From JAUWOY01 sp034431315 (lineage in GTDB: Bacteria > Chloroflexota > Anaerolineae > VGOG01), in assembly GCA_034431315.1 (NCBI GenBank), contig DAOUDK010000044.1, positions 32,814 to 96,813 on the forward strand: a DNA stretch of 64,000 bases. Reading direction: 5' to 3'. A model generated the notes under the pieces. The model ran no database searches and was not told the origin of the DNA. It saw nothing but the letters and a program-made list of their open reading frames with translations. Positions 41,095-49,691 of the stretch are shown piece after piece. Made by a program: the position numbers and the translations under genes. How positions within the stretch are numbered: position 1 is the first letter of the stretch; each line of letters begins with the position of its first letter.

Positions 41095-42357
41095 TTGGCT
41101 TTGTACAGCGCACCACGCGGCACACAAGATATTTTACCTGAGGATCAACCCTACTGGCGCCACATCCAGGAGCGCATCCACGGCGTCGCTCAGCTCTACG
41201 GCTATCGGCAGTTGGATACGCCCATCTTTGAGGATACTGCGCTCTTCGAGCAGGGCGTGGGCGAGACCACGGACATCGTGGAGAAAGAGATGTACTCGTT
41301 TCTCGACAAGGGGGGAAATCCCATCACCTTGCGCCCGGAGTTCACGGCCGGGGTGGTGCGGGCCTATCTTGAGCACGGCATGCACGTTCGTCCCCAACCG
41401 GTCAAGGTTTACTCCCTCGGCCCCGTTTTCCGCTACGAGCGACCCCAGGCCGGGCGCTACCGCCAGCACACCCAGTTCAACCTTGAGGCCATCGGCGAGC
41501 AGGATCCGGCGGTGGACCTGGAGGTCATGTCCGTGGCCTGGCACCTCTATGAGCACCTGGGTTTCAAGGGGCTGTCTTTTCAGCTCAATAGCATCGGCTG
41601 CCCTAAGTGCCGCCCCGACTTTCTGAAGGTGCTCGTTGAGTATTACCGGGGTCATATTGACGATATCTGCGACGATTGTCGGCGGCGCTTGGAGCGTAAC
41701 CCCCTTCGCCTGCTGGATTGCAAGAGCGAGAGCTGCCAGCCCATCATTGATGCCGCTCCCAATATGAGGGAGCACCTGTGCGACGAGTGCGCCGAGCACT
41801 TTCGGACCCTGCTGGGCTATCTCGATTCTTTGGGTCGGCCCTACACCCTCAGCCATCGGCTGGTGCGCGGACTCGACTACTACACCAAGACCGTCTTCGA
41901 GGTGTGGGCCGAGGGCATCGGGGCACAGAACGCCGTGTGCGGCGGCGGGCGCTACGACGGCTTGGCCGAGGTGCTGGGCGGCCGGCCCACGCCGGGCGTC
42001 GGTTTCGCCTCGGGGCTGGAGCGCATAGTCCTGACCATGAAACAGCAAGAGGTGCAGGTGCCGGCTCTGCCCACGCCCCAGGTTTTGATCGCCCACCTGG
42101 GCGAACAGGCCAAGCTGATGGGAGTGAAACTGGCCGGGGATTTGCGGGCAGCCGGCATCGGCGCGCTCATCTCCTTCGGCCAGCGGAGCCTCAAGGCCCA
42201 GTTGCGGCAGGCCAACCGGCAAGGCGTGGCCTTCACCTTGATCATCGGGCAGAGGGAAGCCGAGGCTGGCCGGGTGGCCGTGCGCGACATGGACAAGGGC
42301 GAGCAGCATTCTGTGGCTCTGGAAGACGTTACAACCTGGCTGAGCCAGCGTCTTTGA
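41095..42357 (+). CDS. hisS: Histidine-tRNA ligase
   Basis: A 420-residue class II aminoacyl-tRNA synthetase. Motifs: SAPRGTQDILPED, TPIFEDTALFEQGVGETTDIVEKEMY, LRPEFTAGVVRAYLEH, PVFRYERPQAGRYRQHTQFNLEAIG (motif 2), VRGLDYYTKTVFEV (His-binding), GGGRYDGL and GVGFASGLERI (motif 3), plus a C-terminal anticodon-binding domain. TTG at 41095 is chosen as start because AGAGGAGGTTACCG precedes it and the protein then begins MALYSAPRGTQD, as usual for the family; an ATG at 41038 would add a repeat-encoded, RBS-less extension. The stop falls inside a 7-bp repeat tract. Confidence 0.95.
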   Translation: MALYSAPRGTQDILPEDQPYWRHIQERIHGVAQLYGYRQLDTPIFEDTALFEQGVGETTDIVEKEMYSFLDKGGNPITLRPEFTAGVVRAYLEHGMHVRPQPVKVYSLGPVFRYERPQAGRYRQHTQFNLEAIGEQDPAVDLEVMSVAWHLYEHLGFKGLSFQLNSIGCPKCRPDFLKVLVEYYRGHIDDICDDCRRRLERNPLRLLDCKSESCQPIIDAAPNMREHLCDECAEHFRTLLGYLDSLGRPYTLSHRLVRGLDYYTKTVFEVWAEGIGAQNAVCGGGRYDGLAEVLGGRPTPGVGFASGLERIVLTMKQQEVQVPALPTPQVLIAHLGEQAKLMGVKLAGDLRAAGIGALISFGQRSLKAQLRQANRQGVAFTLIIGQREAEAGRVAVRDMDKGEQHSVALEDVTTWLSQRL

Positions 42358-42389
42358 GCTTTGAATTTTGAGCTTTGAGCTTTGAACTT
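42352..42389. repeat. 7-bp tandem repeat tract (CTTTGAG/CTTTGAA) at hisS stop
   Basis: Five heptamers in tandem; the TGA of the first unit is the hisS stop codon. It fills most of the gap to nadK. Confidence 0.8.
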
Positions 42390-42406
42390 CACCCGGAGCA
42401 TCGTCA

Positions 42407-43231
42407 GTGAAAAATGCCGGTTTACTACACCATCCGAAACTGCCCGAATCGCTGGTCTTGGCCCAGGAGTTGGCTCGTTATCTGGAGGGAAGGGGCGTTT
42501 CCCCCTGGCTGTGCTCGGCCTGGGACGAGGACGAAATTGCCTGCCACGTGGACGCTCTCGATTTCTTGATCACTTTAGGGGGCGATGGCACTATCCTGCG
42601 GGCAGCGCGGATAGCCGCCGAACATTCCGTCCCCATCCTGGGTCTCAACCTGGGTCGGGTGGGCTTCCTGGCCGAGATGGAACGCGAGGACTGGCCTGAG
42701 AAGCTCTCCCTCGTCCTGGAAGGCAAATACTGGCTCGAAGAGCGCATGATGCTCCAGGCTGAACTGCGGCGGAAAGGGGACGCGGTGCCCTGGTCTGGTG
42801 AGGCCCTCAACGAGTTCGTGGTTGGACGGGGCACCCTGGCCCGCATAGTTCGCCTGTCCACTTACATTGACGGCGAGTATCTGACTACCTACGCCGCCGA
42901 TGGCCTCATCGTGGCCACCGCCACCGGCTCCACGGCCTATGCCCTGGCGGTGGGAGGGCCCATCCTGCCCCCTAAGCTGAAGAACATCCTGCTCATACCC
43001 ATCGCTCCTCACCTGTGCCTGGATCGGGCGGTCGTCCTCTCCCAGGGAGTACGGGTCGAGGTGCAGGTCTCCACCGACCACCGCGCCATCCTCACCGTTG
43101 ACGGCCAGTTCGACATGGAGCTAATGGACGCCGACAGGGTGGTGATCACCGCCAGCCCCCACGCCTGTCGCTTCATCAGGACTCAGGACAAAGTTTATTT
43201 CTATCGAACGCTAGTGGAGAGATTGCGATGA
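42407..43231 (+). CDS. nadK: NAD kinase
   Basis: A 274-residue protein, GTG start. The catalytic GGDGT motif (FLITLGGDGTILRAARIA, ~residues 58-62), NEFVV, and the diagnostic DGLIVATATGSTAYALAVGGP loop are intact. It phosphorylates NAD to NADP in the cytoplasm. It overlaps the zinc-ribbon gene by four bases and heads the nadK-x-recN block common in bacteria. Confidence 0.95.
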   Translation: MKNAGLLHHPKLPESLVLAQELARYLEGRGVSPWLCSAWDEDEIACHVDALDFLITLGGDGTILRAARIAAEHSVPILGLNLGRVGFLAEMEREDWPEKLSLVLEGKYWLEERMMLQAELRRKGDAVPWSGEALNEFVVGRGTLARIVRLSTYIDGEYLTTYAADGLIVATATGSTAYALAVGGPILPPKLKNILLIPIAPHLCLDRAVVLSQGVRVEVQVSTDHRAILTVDGQFDMELMDADRVVITASPHACRFIRTQDKVYFYRTLVERLR

Positions 43232-43749
43232 GCGAATCAGAAGTCTTTTACTGCCTCAGTCATCCCCAGGTTGAGACCCGCCTGCGCTGCAGCAAGTGCG
43301 GCAACCCCATCTGCCCCAGGTGTGCGGTACAGACCCCGGTGGGCTTCCGCTGTCCCCAGTGCGTCAGGTCTCAACAGGCCATCTTCTACACTGCCACACC
43401 TTTGGATTACGCCATCGCCGTGGTAGTGGGCCTGGTGATTTCCACTATCGCTGCTTTTATCCTGGGCCGGCTGGGCATCTTCCTGGCGCTCATTCTGGGA
43501 CCCGTGGCCGGTGGCGTCATCGCTGAGGTCGTTCGCTGGGCCATCCGCCGCCGACGAGGCCGTTGGATCTGGCTGGTGGTCAGTGGCTGCATCGTGACGG
43601 GTGCTCTGGTAGTAGCCTTGCTTCCTTTTCTGTTTTACCTCTTCACACCCCAGGCCCTGGCTTCGCTGCCCCTCTCCATGCTTTTCAGGTTGGACCTCAT
43701 CATCTACGTAGTCCTGGCCGTAGGTACAGCGTACGCCCGGCTGAGGTGA
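43228..43749 (+). CDS. Zinc-ribbon/B-box-like membrane protein
   Basis: A 173-residue protein overlapping nadK (ATGA). The N-terminal ~50 residues hold metal-binding Cys/His pairs (FYCLSHPQVETRLRCSKCGNPICPRC, then FRCPQC) of the B-box-type zinc finger often found before rhomboid or membrane domains. Four hydrophobic segments follow (IAVVVGLVISTIAAFILG, LALILGPVAGGVIAEVV, WLVVSGCIVTGALVVALL, LDLIIYVVLAVGTAYA). There is no rhomboid catalytic motif. Function unknown; co-transcription with nadK and recN is likely. Confidence 0.8.
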   Translation: MSESEVFYCLSHPQVETRLRCSKCGNPICPRCAVQTPVGFRCPQCVRSQQAIFYTATPLDYAIAVVVGLVISTIAAFILGRLGIFLALILGPVAGGVIAEVVRWAIRRRRGRWIWLVVSGCIVTGALVVALLPFLFYLFTPQALASLPLSMLFRLDLIIYVVLAVGTAYARLR

Positions 43750-43755
43750 GATGGT

Positions 43756-45510
43756 ATGTTAGTTGAGCTGAACGTCAAGAATTTTGCCATCATTGATGAG
43801 TTGCAACTGCGCTTTAGCTCCGGCTTCAACGTCCTGACCGGTGAGACGGGCGCGGGCAAGTCCATCATCATAGACGCCGTGAGCAACCTCCTGGGCGGGA
43901 GAGCGGACAGCGCCATGATCCGCTCCGGTACCGACGCGGCATGGGTAGAGGGCATCTTCTACCTGAATGAGCCCGCGAAAGAGGCCATTCTGCCCCTGCT
44001 GCAGAAAGACGGGCTAGAGGGAGACGATGAGAACGTCCTCGTCCTGGCGCGGGAGATCCGGCAGGAGAGACGCAACATCTGCCGAGTGAACGGGCGGGCT
44101 GTCACCCTGGGCACTCTGGCAAGCATCGGCCAGCACCTGGTGGACATCCACGGCCAGACCGAGCACCTGTCCCTCCTCAGGGTAAGGGAACACATCGTTT
44201 TCCTGGATCGCTACGGTGACCTCTGGCCCCTGCGGCGGGAGGTGGCAGACCTGGTGCGCGAGTTGCGCCAGGTGCGCCAGGAATTGAGCGACCTGGTACG
44301 CGATGAACGAGAGTTGGCCCGCCGGGCTGACCTCTTGACCTATCAGATACAGGAGATCGCCGCAGCCAACCTGAAAGTCGGTGAGGAGAAGGAGCTTAGC
44401 GAGGAGCGAACTCGCCTGGCTAACGCCGAGCATCTGTTGGAGTTGGCCAACGATGCCCATCGCGCCCTTTACGTGGGTGAGGAAGGGCAGCTTTCGGCCA
44501 TTGATCTCCTGGCCCAGGTAGTCCATAGCCTGACCAGCCTGGAGAAGATTGACTCCAGCCTCGAGGAGCAGCGACAAACGGTCGAGGAGACCTCCTACCA
44601 ACTGGAGGACCTGGCCCGAAGCTTGCGGGCCTACCGCGACAGCATTGAGTTTAGCCCGGCCAGGCTGCGTCAGGTAGATGAGCGATTGGACCTCATCTAC
44701 AACCTGAAGCGCAAATACGGCGACTCCATCGCCGAGATTCTGGCCTTCGGCGAGACAGCCCAGCGCGAGCTCGACGGGGTAACCCACCGTGAAGAGCAGG
44801 TGGAGGAGTTGGAAGCTCGCGAAGCGGAGCTCTTGCGGCAGATCGGGGCTTTGGCCGCCCAACTCTCGGCCCAGCGGCGGGCGGCAGGTGAGCAGTTGGC
44901 GGAGGCCATCGAAGCGGAGCTCAAGCACCTGGGCATGGAGGGGGCCCGTTTCGGGGTGGCTATTGAGCAGAAAGAAGCCGAGTACGGCGCCTGGGTAGGG
45001 GACAAGCAAATGCGATTCGATACCACAGGCATTGACCGCGTGGAGTTTCTCGTCGCGCCCAACGTCGGCGAGCCGCTGAAATCCTTGGTCAAGATAGCCT
45101 CTGGCGGTGAGACCTCGCGCCTGATGCTGGCTCTCAAGACCGTCCTATCGGCGGCCGACCAGACGCCGACCCTCATTTTCGACGAGATAGACGCGGGCAT
45201 CGGCGGACGGGCAGGCGGGGTAGTCGGCAAGAAGCTCTGGAGCCTGACCGCCGGGGCAAGTCCCGGCGTCGCAGGCCACCAGGTACTCTGCGTCACCCAC
45301 CTCCCCCAGCTTGCCGGCTACAGCGACGTCCATTTCAGGGTTGACAAGGAGGTCTCTGGCGAACGCACCCTGACCACGGTGCAGCAGTTGACCGAGGAAG
45401 AACGAGTCGAGGAGCTAGCCAGCATGCTGGGCACTGTTACCAGAGTAACCCGCCGCAGCGCGCAGGAGCTGCTGGAGCGGGTGAGGAGTATTAAGGAGAA
45501 GCCTCCGTAA
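43756..45510 (+). CDS. recN: DNA repair protein RecN
   Basis: A 584-residue SMC-like ATPase of normal length. Walker A GETGAGKSIIIDAVSNLLGG (~residues 30-49), the conserved VDIHGQTEHLSLL segment, two central coiled-coil arms, the signature KIASGGETSRLMLALK, and Walker B PTLIFDEIDAGIGG are all present. It helps repair double-strand breaks. The stop is followed within a few bases by copy A of the island repeat, so recN is the left border of the accessory region. Confidence 0.95.
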   Translation: MLVELNVKNFAIIDELQLRFSSGFNVLTGETGAGKSIIIDAVSNLLGGRADSAMIRSGTDAAWVEGIFYLNEPAKEAILPLLQKDGLEGDDENVLVLAREIRQERRNICRVNGRAVTLGTLASIGQHLVDIHGQTEHLSLLRVREHIVFLDRYGDLWPLRREVADLVRELRQVRQELSDLVRDERELARRADLLTYQIQEIAAANLKVGEEKELSEERTRLANAEHLLELANDAHRALYVGEEGQLSAIDLLAQVVHSLTSLEKIDSSLEEQRQTVEETSYQLEDLARSLRAYRDSIEFSPARLRQVDERLDLIYNLKRKYGDSIAEILAFGETAQRELDGVTHREEQVEELEAREAELLRQIGALAAQLSAQRRAAGEQLAEAIEAELKHLGMEGARFGVAIEQKEAEYGAWVGDKQMRFDTTGIDRVEFLVAPNVGEPLKSLVKIASGGETSRLMLALKTVLSAADQTPTLIFDEIDAGIGGRAGGVVGKKLWSLTAGASPGVAGHQVLCVTHLPQLAGYSDVHFRVDKEVSGERTLTTVQQLTEEERVEELASMLGTVTRVTRRSAQELLERVRSIKEKPP

Positions 45511-45514
45511 AGCG

Positions 45515-45595
45515 CGTCTAAAGCGGCTCCCGCTCTTGCTTTTAGGACTGGGCATCGTACTGGTGGTTGACCTGGAAGGGCTTCTGCTGTATAAT
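45515..45595 (+). promoter_or_regulatory. Terminator/promoter repeat, copy A
   Basis: A degenerate CTAAAGCGGCTCCCGCTCTTG hairpin remnant is followed by GGACTGGGCATCGTACTGGTGG and then TTGACC (45567-45572), 17-bp spacer, TATAAT (45590-45595). Nearly identical to copy B. It could drive the small gene at 45668. On the reverse strand the same DNA reads YTAEALPGQPPVRCP, so it might instead be the tail of a decayed ORF. Confidence 0.55.
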
Positions 45596-45667
45596 GGAGT
45601 AGCAGGGGTAGCGTTGATAAGGAAAAAAGCTCGCACTACCATAATTGATGTGCCTGGGGAGACAGAA

Positions 45668-45895
45668 ATGACGGTTAAGACTATCACTTTACAAGTTGAT
45701 ACAGATTTGGCGCAAGCATATCAGTCAGCGCCAGCTAAGGACCAGACAAAGTTGCGCTTGCTGCTGAATCTGTGGCTACGGGAGCTATTCGTCCGCGCAA
45801 CTTCTCTCCCGACTCTCATGGACGAGCTGAGTGATAAAGCCGAAGCGCGTGGACTGACGGCTGAGAAACTTGAGGGAATGCTCCGTGCCCGCTAA
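45668..45895 (+). CDS. Small antitoxin-like protein preceding a PIN fragment
   Basis: A 75-residue protein (MTVKTITLQVDTDLAQAYQS). The first strand and helix followed by KLRLLLNLWLRELF and a C-terminal TAEKLEGMLRAR tail are typical of small DNA-binding antitoxins paired with PIN toxins. GGGAGACAGAA precedes the ATG. It overlaps the start of the PIN pseudogene by eleven bases, the usual arrangement of such pairs. The partner is broken, so this may be an orphan. Confidence 0.6.
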   Translation: MTVKTITLQVDTDLAQAYQSAPAKDQTKLRLLLNLWLRELFVRATSLPTLMDELSDKAEARGLTAEKLEGMLRAR

Positions 45896-46085
45896 ACCCC
45901 GCTTCGTCTTTGATACCAATGCCATCATTAGCGCTGCATTGCTCAAGCGGTCGGTTTCACGCAAAATTACACCCTTTCCGTGGCGTCCCCATTGTAACGC
46001 CACGTGGTTTCTTGGACGAAGTATGGAAAGAATAGAAGTAAGCTCCTCAAGCTGGATATTCTCTGTATCGGAGTTGCGTGGATGA
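45885..46085 (+). pseudogene. Truncated PIN-domain toxin
   Basis: A GTG start overlapping the antitoxin stop is followed by PAKPRFVFDTNAIISAALLKRS, a textbook PIN first strand with the catalytic Asp (FDTN). After ~25 residues the homology ends. Later fragments fitting the middle of such proteins (KLLKLDILCI-like) appear in another frame near 46030. At under 70 residues, against ~130-150 for the family, and lacking the later acidic residues, it is almost certainly inactive by frameshift and internal deletion. Confidence 0.65.
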
Positions 46086-46285
46086 CAAATCAAGCAGTTT
46101 CTCACGACTATCAAGAAGAAACCATTGAAGCCAAAGCACGTTGGTTCCAAGCATTGCCCCTGGCTGAGCGTATGGAACTATTGTGCTTCTTCACGGATTT
46201 GATATTGACCGTTAACCCGCATATTGTGGAGCAGAAAGATGCTCAACCGCTTGCAGGGCGTGTTCGCGTCCTTACACCGGCATAA
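46082..46285 (+). CDS. Small protein upstream of nucleotidyltransferase
   Basis: A 67-residue protein (MTNQAVSHDYQEETIEAKARWFQ) made of two predicted helices; not recognised. It overlaps the next gene by ~47 bases, a layout common for small partners of AbiEii/MNT-type toxins. The start has GGAGTTGCGTGG nearby. Confidence 0.5.
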   Translation: MTNQAVSHDYQEETIEAKARWFQALPLAERMELLCFFTDLILTVNPHIVEQKDAQPLAGRVRVLTPA

Positions 46286-46700
46286 CGTCAAGTATGTTGT
46301 TATCGGCGGTATCGCGGCGGTGCTGCACGGTGTGCCCCGTGCCACTTTTGATCTGGACATTCTCATCGAAGCCACTCCAGAGAATGCCCAACGTCTATTG
46401 GACGCACTGCTAGAAGAAAGATTCGGCACTGCCGCGCTTACTTCAGTGCAAGGCATACTGGCTCACGAAATCACGGTTTTCAAAGACTGGGTGCGGATTG
46501 ATGTACAAACGAGTACCCCCGGCTTAGTTTTCGAGACCGCGTGGCAACGCCGTCGAACGATGATGTATCGAGGACAAGAGTTCTACGTGGTATCCAAAGC
46601 GGATTTGATAGCTTCCAAACGGGCGGCGGGACGGAAACAGGATCTGGAAGACGTGCGCCTTTTGGAATTGGACAACGGAGAAGCGAAGCGGGAGGTCTAA
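46239..46700 (+). CDS. Nucleotidyltransferase (AbiEii/MNT-like)
   Basis: A 153-residue protein. ATG at 46239 follows TGGAGCAGAAAG. The core KYVVIGGIAAVLHGVPRATFDLDILIE is the nucleotidyltransferase signature (GG...H and DxD = DLD) of the AbiEii/DUF6036 group. These proteins modify tRNA or proteins in toxin-antitoxin or abortive-infection pairs. The C-terminal residues AKREV and the stop codon are formed by the terminator hairpin of repeat copy B, showing that the repeat abuts or replaced the original end. Confidence 0.75.
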   Translation: MLNRLQGVFASLHRHNVKYVVIGGIAAVLHGVPRATFDLDILIEATPENAQRLLDALLEERFGTAALTSVQGILAHEITVFKDWVRIDVQTSTPGLVFETAWQRRRTMMYRGQEFYVVSKADLIASKRAAGRKQDLEDVRLLELDNGEAKREV

Positions 46701-46774
46701 AGCGCCTCCCGCTTTTGTTTTTTGGGCTGGGCATCGTACTGGTGGTTGACCTGCCAGGGCTTCTGCTGTATAAT
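46682..46774 (+). promoter_or_regulatory. Terminator/promoter repeat, copy B
   Basis: AAGCGGGAGG-TCTAAAGCG-CCTCCCGCTTTTG is a strong intrinsic terminator overlapping the end of the nucleotidyltransferase gene. It is followed by GGCTGGGCATCGTACTGGTGG, TTGACC (46746-46751), 17-bp spacer, TATAAT (46769-46774). Confidence 0.65.
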
Positions 46775-46853
46775 ATCGAGCAACGATGAAGACCTGGTCA
46801 AGGGTCTTGACGGTTAAGCGATTCAGTTGTTCACGTTCCGGTTGTCGTATCAT
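46697..46853 (-). pseudogene. Possible remnant ORF opposite repeat B
   Basis: On the minus strand ATG at 46853 has a very good AGGAGGTCTGCCAA ribosome binding site and reads MIRQPEREQLNRLTVKTLDQ, then YYTAEALAGQPPVRCPAQK. The latter peptide is also encoded opposite repeat A. It may be the beginning of a decayed mobile-element gene; no family was recognised. Confidence 0.3.
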
Positions 46854-46965
46854 TTGGCAGACCTCCTGTTGAGTTTGGGATCTCAGCCCCATATTCTACA
46901 GGTACCTGCCAGATGGCACAACTGGAGTTAGCTGGCTCTTTTTATCGCACGAACAGAATTTGAGT

Positions 46966-47886
46966 ATGTCTCTCTCTCTAGCAGAATCACAAGCGATTAA
47001 CGAAACAGCTGAGTTGCTCTATGATTTTCTGCCTGGCAAGCCTCATCCCTATGCTGACCAGGATATTTCGTTTCCAGGTGTAGCACATAGGCTTGGATTA
47101 TCTCATTACTGGAGAAGTGGAAGCAAATTACCTGCCCTAACCACATTACTCGAAAAAACTCTTGATACTCGCCGCGATTTATTCTGTAATCTTATATTAG
47201 AAATTGTGCGTACAGGGATGAAGTATCGGAATAACAAAGGAAACCCTGTTATGCGCGATGAAATAAAAGCCCTAAATGAACTAATTCTACGGGTAAACTT
47301 TAAGATACCTGAATTGTGGTCTCCTGAGTTTTTAGATATGCTGCCTCGCGGCGAGATAGAAACTGAAACTCAAGAAGAACCAACTGATAAAGAGCGCATT
47401 CAGGAATTAAGAGATAGGTTTATCAAACTATCAGAATTAGAGCCGCAAGCGCGTGGGTACGCTTTTGAGAGATTTTTGCAAGAATTCTTCTTAGCTTATG
47501 ATTTAGAACCTCGACGCCCATTCAAACTTGTCGGCGAACAAATAGATGGCAGTTTCCAAATAGGTCCGCATACTTATCTCGTAGAAGCTAAATGGCAAAA
47601 AGATGAAACTGGTCAAGCAGACCTGTTAGTTTTTCACGGTAAAGTAGATGGAAAGGCAAAATGGTCTCGCGGTCTCTTTATCAGTTACAATGGTTTCACC
47701 CAAGGTGGGCTTGAAGCTTTTTCAAAAGGTCGCTCAACGAGTATTCTGGGCATGACGGGACAAGACATCTTTTTTATACTTGACGGAACTATGACCCTGA
47801 TAGAAGCAATTGATAAAAAAGCAAGGAGAGCAGCAGAGACCGGAGAGTTTTTTGTGAGTGTTTACGAAATGAGCAGAGAAGGATAA
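46966..47886 (+). CDS. Mrr-like PD-(D/E)XK restriction endonuclease, cassette-borne
   Basis: A 306-residue protein; ATG at 46966, no clear RBS. The N-terminal ~150 residues are helical, probably a DNA- or partner-binding part. The C-terminal domain has the Mrr/RecB-like nuclease signature: ARGYAFERFLQEFF (Glu), then EQIDGSFQIGPHTYLVEAKWQ (Asp ... Glu-x-Lys), then GLFISYNGFTQGGLEAF. Such proteins are type IV-like restriction enzymes that cut modified foreign DNA. The base composition is AT-richer than recN or nfn. An attC-like site begins four bases after the stop, so this is the first recognisable gene cassette. Confidence 0.8.
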   Translation: MSLSLAESQAINETAELLYDFLPGKPHPYADQDISFPGVAHRLGLSHYWRSGSKLPALTTLLEKTLDTRRDLFCNLILEIVRTGMKYRNNKGNPVMRDEIKALNELILRVNFKIPELWSPEFLDMLPRGEIETETQEEPTDKERIQELRDRFIKLSELEPQARGYAFERFLQEFFLAYDLEPRRPFKLVGEQIDGSFQIGPHTYLVEAKWQKDETGQADLLVFHGKVDGKAKWSRGLFISYNGFTQGGLEAFSKGRSTSILGMTGQDIFFILDGTMTLIEAIDKKARRAAETGEFFVSVYEMSREG

Positions 47887-47890
47887 GGAC

Positions 47891-48019
47891 GCCAGCTAAC
47901 CCCGTTTGCAGCCGACCGTGCTTCGCACGGAGGATGCGCGGCGCGATTTGCCAAGTTTGGTTCTGGTCAAAGCCGCGTCAGGAGCAAACACGCACGGCGG
48001 CTCAGCTTGTCCGTTAGGC
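47891..48019 (+). other. attC-like recombination site 1
   Basis: Begins GCCAGCTAACCCCGTTTGCAGCCG and ends CGGCTCAGCTTGTCCGTTAGGC. The outer AGCTAAC/GTTAGGC boxes and inner GCAGCCG/CGGCT boxes are inverted and 129 bp apart. It is placed immediately after the stop of the Mrr-like gene, as in integron cassettes; the inner stem is imperfect. Confidence 0.55.
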
Positions 48020-48064
48020 GGGCTTGTCGCGATTTAAAACTTGCTTCTGAAATGGAGAGTAAAC

Positions 48065-48949
48065 ATGATAACCATAACTGAGGTTCTGCTTGCAGTAGTC
48101 ATAGTGCTCCTGCTTGTACTGCTCTACTTGGTTCTTCAGAGAGGCAGAGTCGAACCAAAGGATATTGAATCTGCCATTTCAAGCGTTTGGAAAGAATCGG
48201 GCTTGGATGAGAAGATAGGTAGGCTGGCGACTTACGCCCAAGACATCAGAGATGACTATAGATCGCTTGAGCAAATGCTTAGAGTGCCCGTTGAACGGGC
48301 TTCTCTTGGTGAGATAGCTTTGGAACAGATTCTCTCCGATCAACTTCCTCCAGATATGTTCGGCATCAGAGAGAGGATTCTTGACAGGAAGGTTCCAGAC
48401 GCGCATATCAAGTCAACTGTGGGAGCCATCTGCATAGATTCGAAGTTCCCGCTTGATAACTATAGAAAGATGGTGGAGGCAGAAGACTCCAAAGAAAAGG
48501 GGAAATTCCAAAAGCAGTTCCTCAGGGACGTCCGAGGCCATCTCGACAAGATAGCTGATGACTACGTATGCCCAGAAAAGGGCTCTGCCGAGTTTGCCTT
48601 TGCCTTCATACCATCTGAAAGTGTTTACTATTTCTTGGTGACCGAGGCTTATGACACTCTGCGGAGTTACACCTCAAGAGGAGTTCAAGCGGTATCGCCC
48701 CTGACATTGTCACACAAGATTGAGTTGATAAAAGCAGGAGTTCATGCAAGGAAACTTTCTGAGCAAGCAGAAAAGATAAGGGATGATATTGCCAGGCTGT
48801 CCCAGCGATTCAGCGAGGTAGATAAGAGTTGGCAGATATTTTACGAAACCCATTTGAGAAATGCGGAAAAGAAAGCAGAGGAATTGGACGGAGCATATAA
48901 GAGGCTAAGAGATGAATTTGACAAAATTTCACAGTTATCTGGTGACTGA
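48065..48949 (+). CDS. rmuC: RmuC family protein, cassette-borne
   Basis: A 294-residue protein; ATG at 48065 follows TGGAGAGTAAAC. One N-terminal membrane helix (LLAVVIVLLLVLLYLVL) is followed by a helical region and the RmuC nuclease-like core: LGEIALEQILSDQLPPDM, TVGAICIDSKFPLDNYRKM (Asp-x-Lys), FLRDVRGHLDKIADDYV and FAFAFIPSESVYYFL. It ends in a coiled coil. RmuC proteins limit inversions or act in DNA recombination and phage defence. It is shorter than E. coli RmuC (~475 aa), lacking most of the long N-terminal coiled coil. It sits between two attC-like sites. Confidence 0.85.
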   Translation: MITITEVLLAVVIVLLLVLLYLVLQRGRVEPKDIESAISSVWKESGLDEKIGRLATYAQDIRDDYRSLEQMLRVPVERASLGEIALEQILSDQLPPDMFGIRERILDRKVPDAHIKSTVGAICIDSKFPLDNYRKMVEAEDSKEKGKFQKQFLRDVRGHLDKIADDYVCPEKGSAEFAFAFIPSESVYYFLVTEAYDTLRSYTSRGVQAVSPLTLSHKIELIKAGVHARKLSEQAEKIRDDIARLSQRFSEVDKSWQIFYETHLRNAEKKAEELDGAYKRLRDEFDKISQLSGD

Positions 48950-48965
48950 AAAAGGCGGGGAGCCC

Positions 48966-49096
48966 GCCTAACCAGCGCATGAAGCCGATCCGCTGATCGA
49001 GGATTCTATTGATGCCTGTCCTGGTTTTGCAGCATTTCGTGTGATGGGTGGTGACACTGCGAAACCCGCGTGCGGCTTATGCGCGAGTCGTTAGCC
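48966..49096 (+). other. attC-like recombination site 2 (best example)
   Basis: Starts GCCTAAC and ends GTTAGCC. Just inside them GCGCATGAAGCCG and CGGCTTATGCGC are perfectly complementary over 12 bp except for one unpaired G, which is the extrahelical-base signature of attC. 131 bp long, beginning 16 bases after the rmuC stop. Confidence 0.75.
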
Positions 49097-49142
49097 CGCA
49101 CCCCGGGAAACTCGTTCAAGGGAAAAGGGAGTACAATAGACA

Positions 49143-49394
49143 TTGGTAAACTGGCATCGCTTCACACCCACTGACTTTGAGTACGACTTTGAACGAGACG
49201 AACTTGCCGCTCACCACATCACGTTTGAAGAAGCAGTGGAATGTTTCTTCTCCGACTTTGAAGTGCGACGCAACAAATCGTACCGTGACCGGTATCAGTT
49301 GATTGGGAGAACCATCGGCGGGCGGCGGCTCAAAATCATCTTTCAACTCAAACCAGGGAATGTTGTCCGTATCATTACGGGGTGGGATATATGA
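49143..49394 (+). CDS. brnT: BrnT-like toxin, cassette-borne
   Basis: An 83-residue protein, TTG start (AAGGGAGTACAATAGACA before it). The pattern FEYDFERDELAAHHITFEEAVECFFSDF, YRDRYQLIGRTIGGRRLKIIF and VVRIITGWDI follows BrnT/RelE-like ribonuclease toxins. It overlaps the next gene by four bases (ATGA). In known BrnTA systems toxin precedes antitoxin, as here. Confidence 0.65.
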   Translation: MVNWHRFTPTDFEYDFERDELAAHHITFEEAVECFFSDFEVRRNKSYRDRYQLIGRTIGGRRLKIIFQLKPGNVVRIITGWDI

Positions 49395-49684
49395 GCGCGA
49401 GAGATAAAACCAAGAAGAACCTATCCGAGCAAGACATTGACCAGATTGTAGTGGCACAAGCTGACGACGATTCGGCTTGGGAGAAGCCTATTCGTGTTCG
49501 CAGAACTAAGCTCGCTTCTCTGTCCATTCCTGCCGACCTTGCAGCCCGAGCGGCGTTCCTGGCTCAACTACATCGAACTAAAAGCGTTGAGGAGTGGCTT
49601 ACTCACGTCATTCAAGAACGAATAGAGCTAGAAGAAGCCGCCTTCGTCGGAGTGAAACGCGACCTGGCAGCAAAGGCTGGCTAA
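49391..49684 (+). CDS. Antitoxin-like partner of BrnT
   Basis: A 97-residue protein; ATG at 49391 (a GTG three codons earlier is also possible). The charged N-terminus (MSARDKTKKNLSEQDIDQIV) and the C-terminal IPADLAARAAFLAQLHRTKSVEEWLTHVIQERIE resemble ribbon-helix-helix antitoxins. Its position behind brnT with ATGA overlap supports the role. An attC-like site starts eight bases after the stop. Confidence 0.6.
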   Translation: MSARDKTKKNLSEQDIDQIVVAQADDDSAWEKPIRVRRTKLASLSIPADLAARAAFLAQLHRTKSVEEWLTHVIQERIELEEAAFVGVKRDLAAKAG

Positions 49685-49691
49685 GTGCTTG

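Noticed and set aside
45870..46085. Functional PIN toxin
   Set aside because: Homology stops after ~25 residues and later fragments are in another frame; the catalytic acidic set is incomplete.
46890..46965. attC or attI site upstream of the Mrr-like gene
   Set aside because: Only a lone GAGTTAGCTGG is seen, without a matching left box or inner stem.
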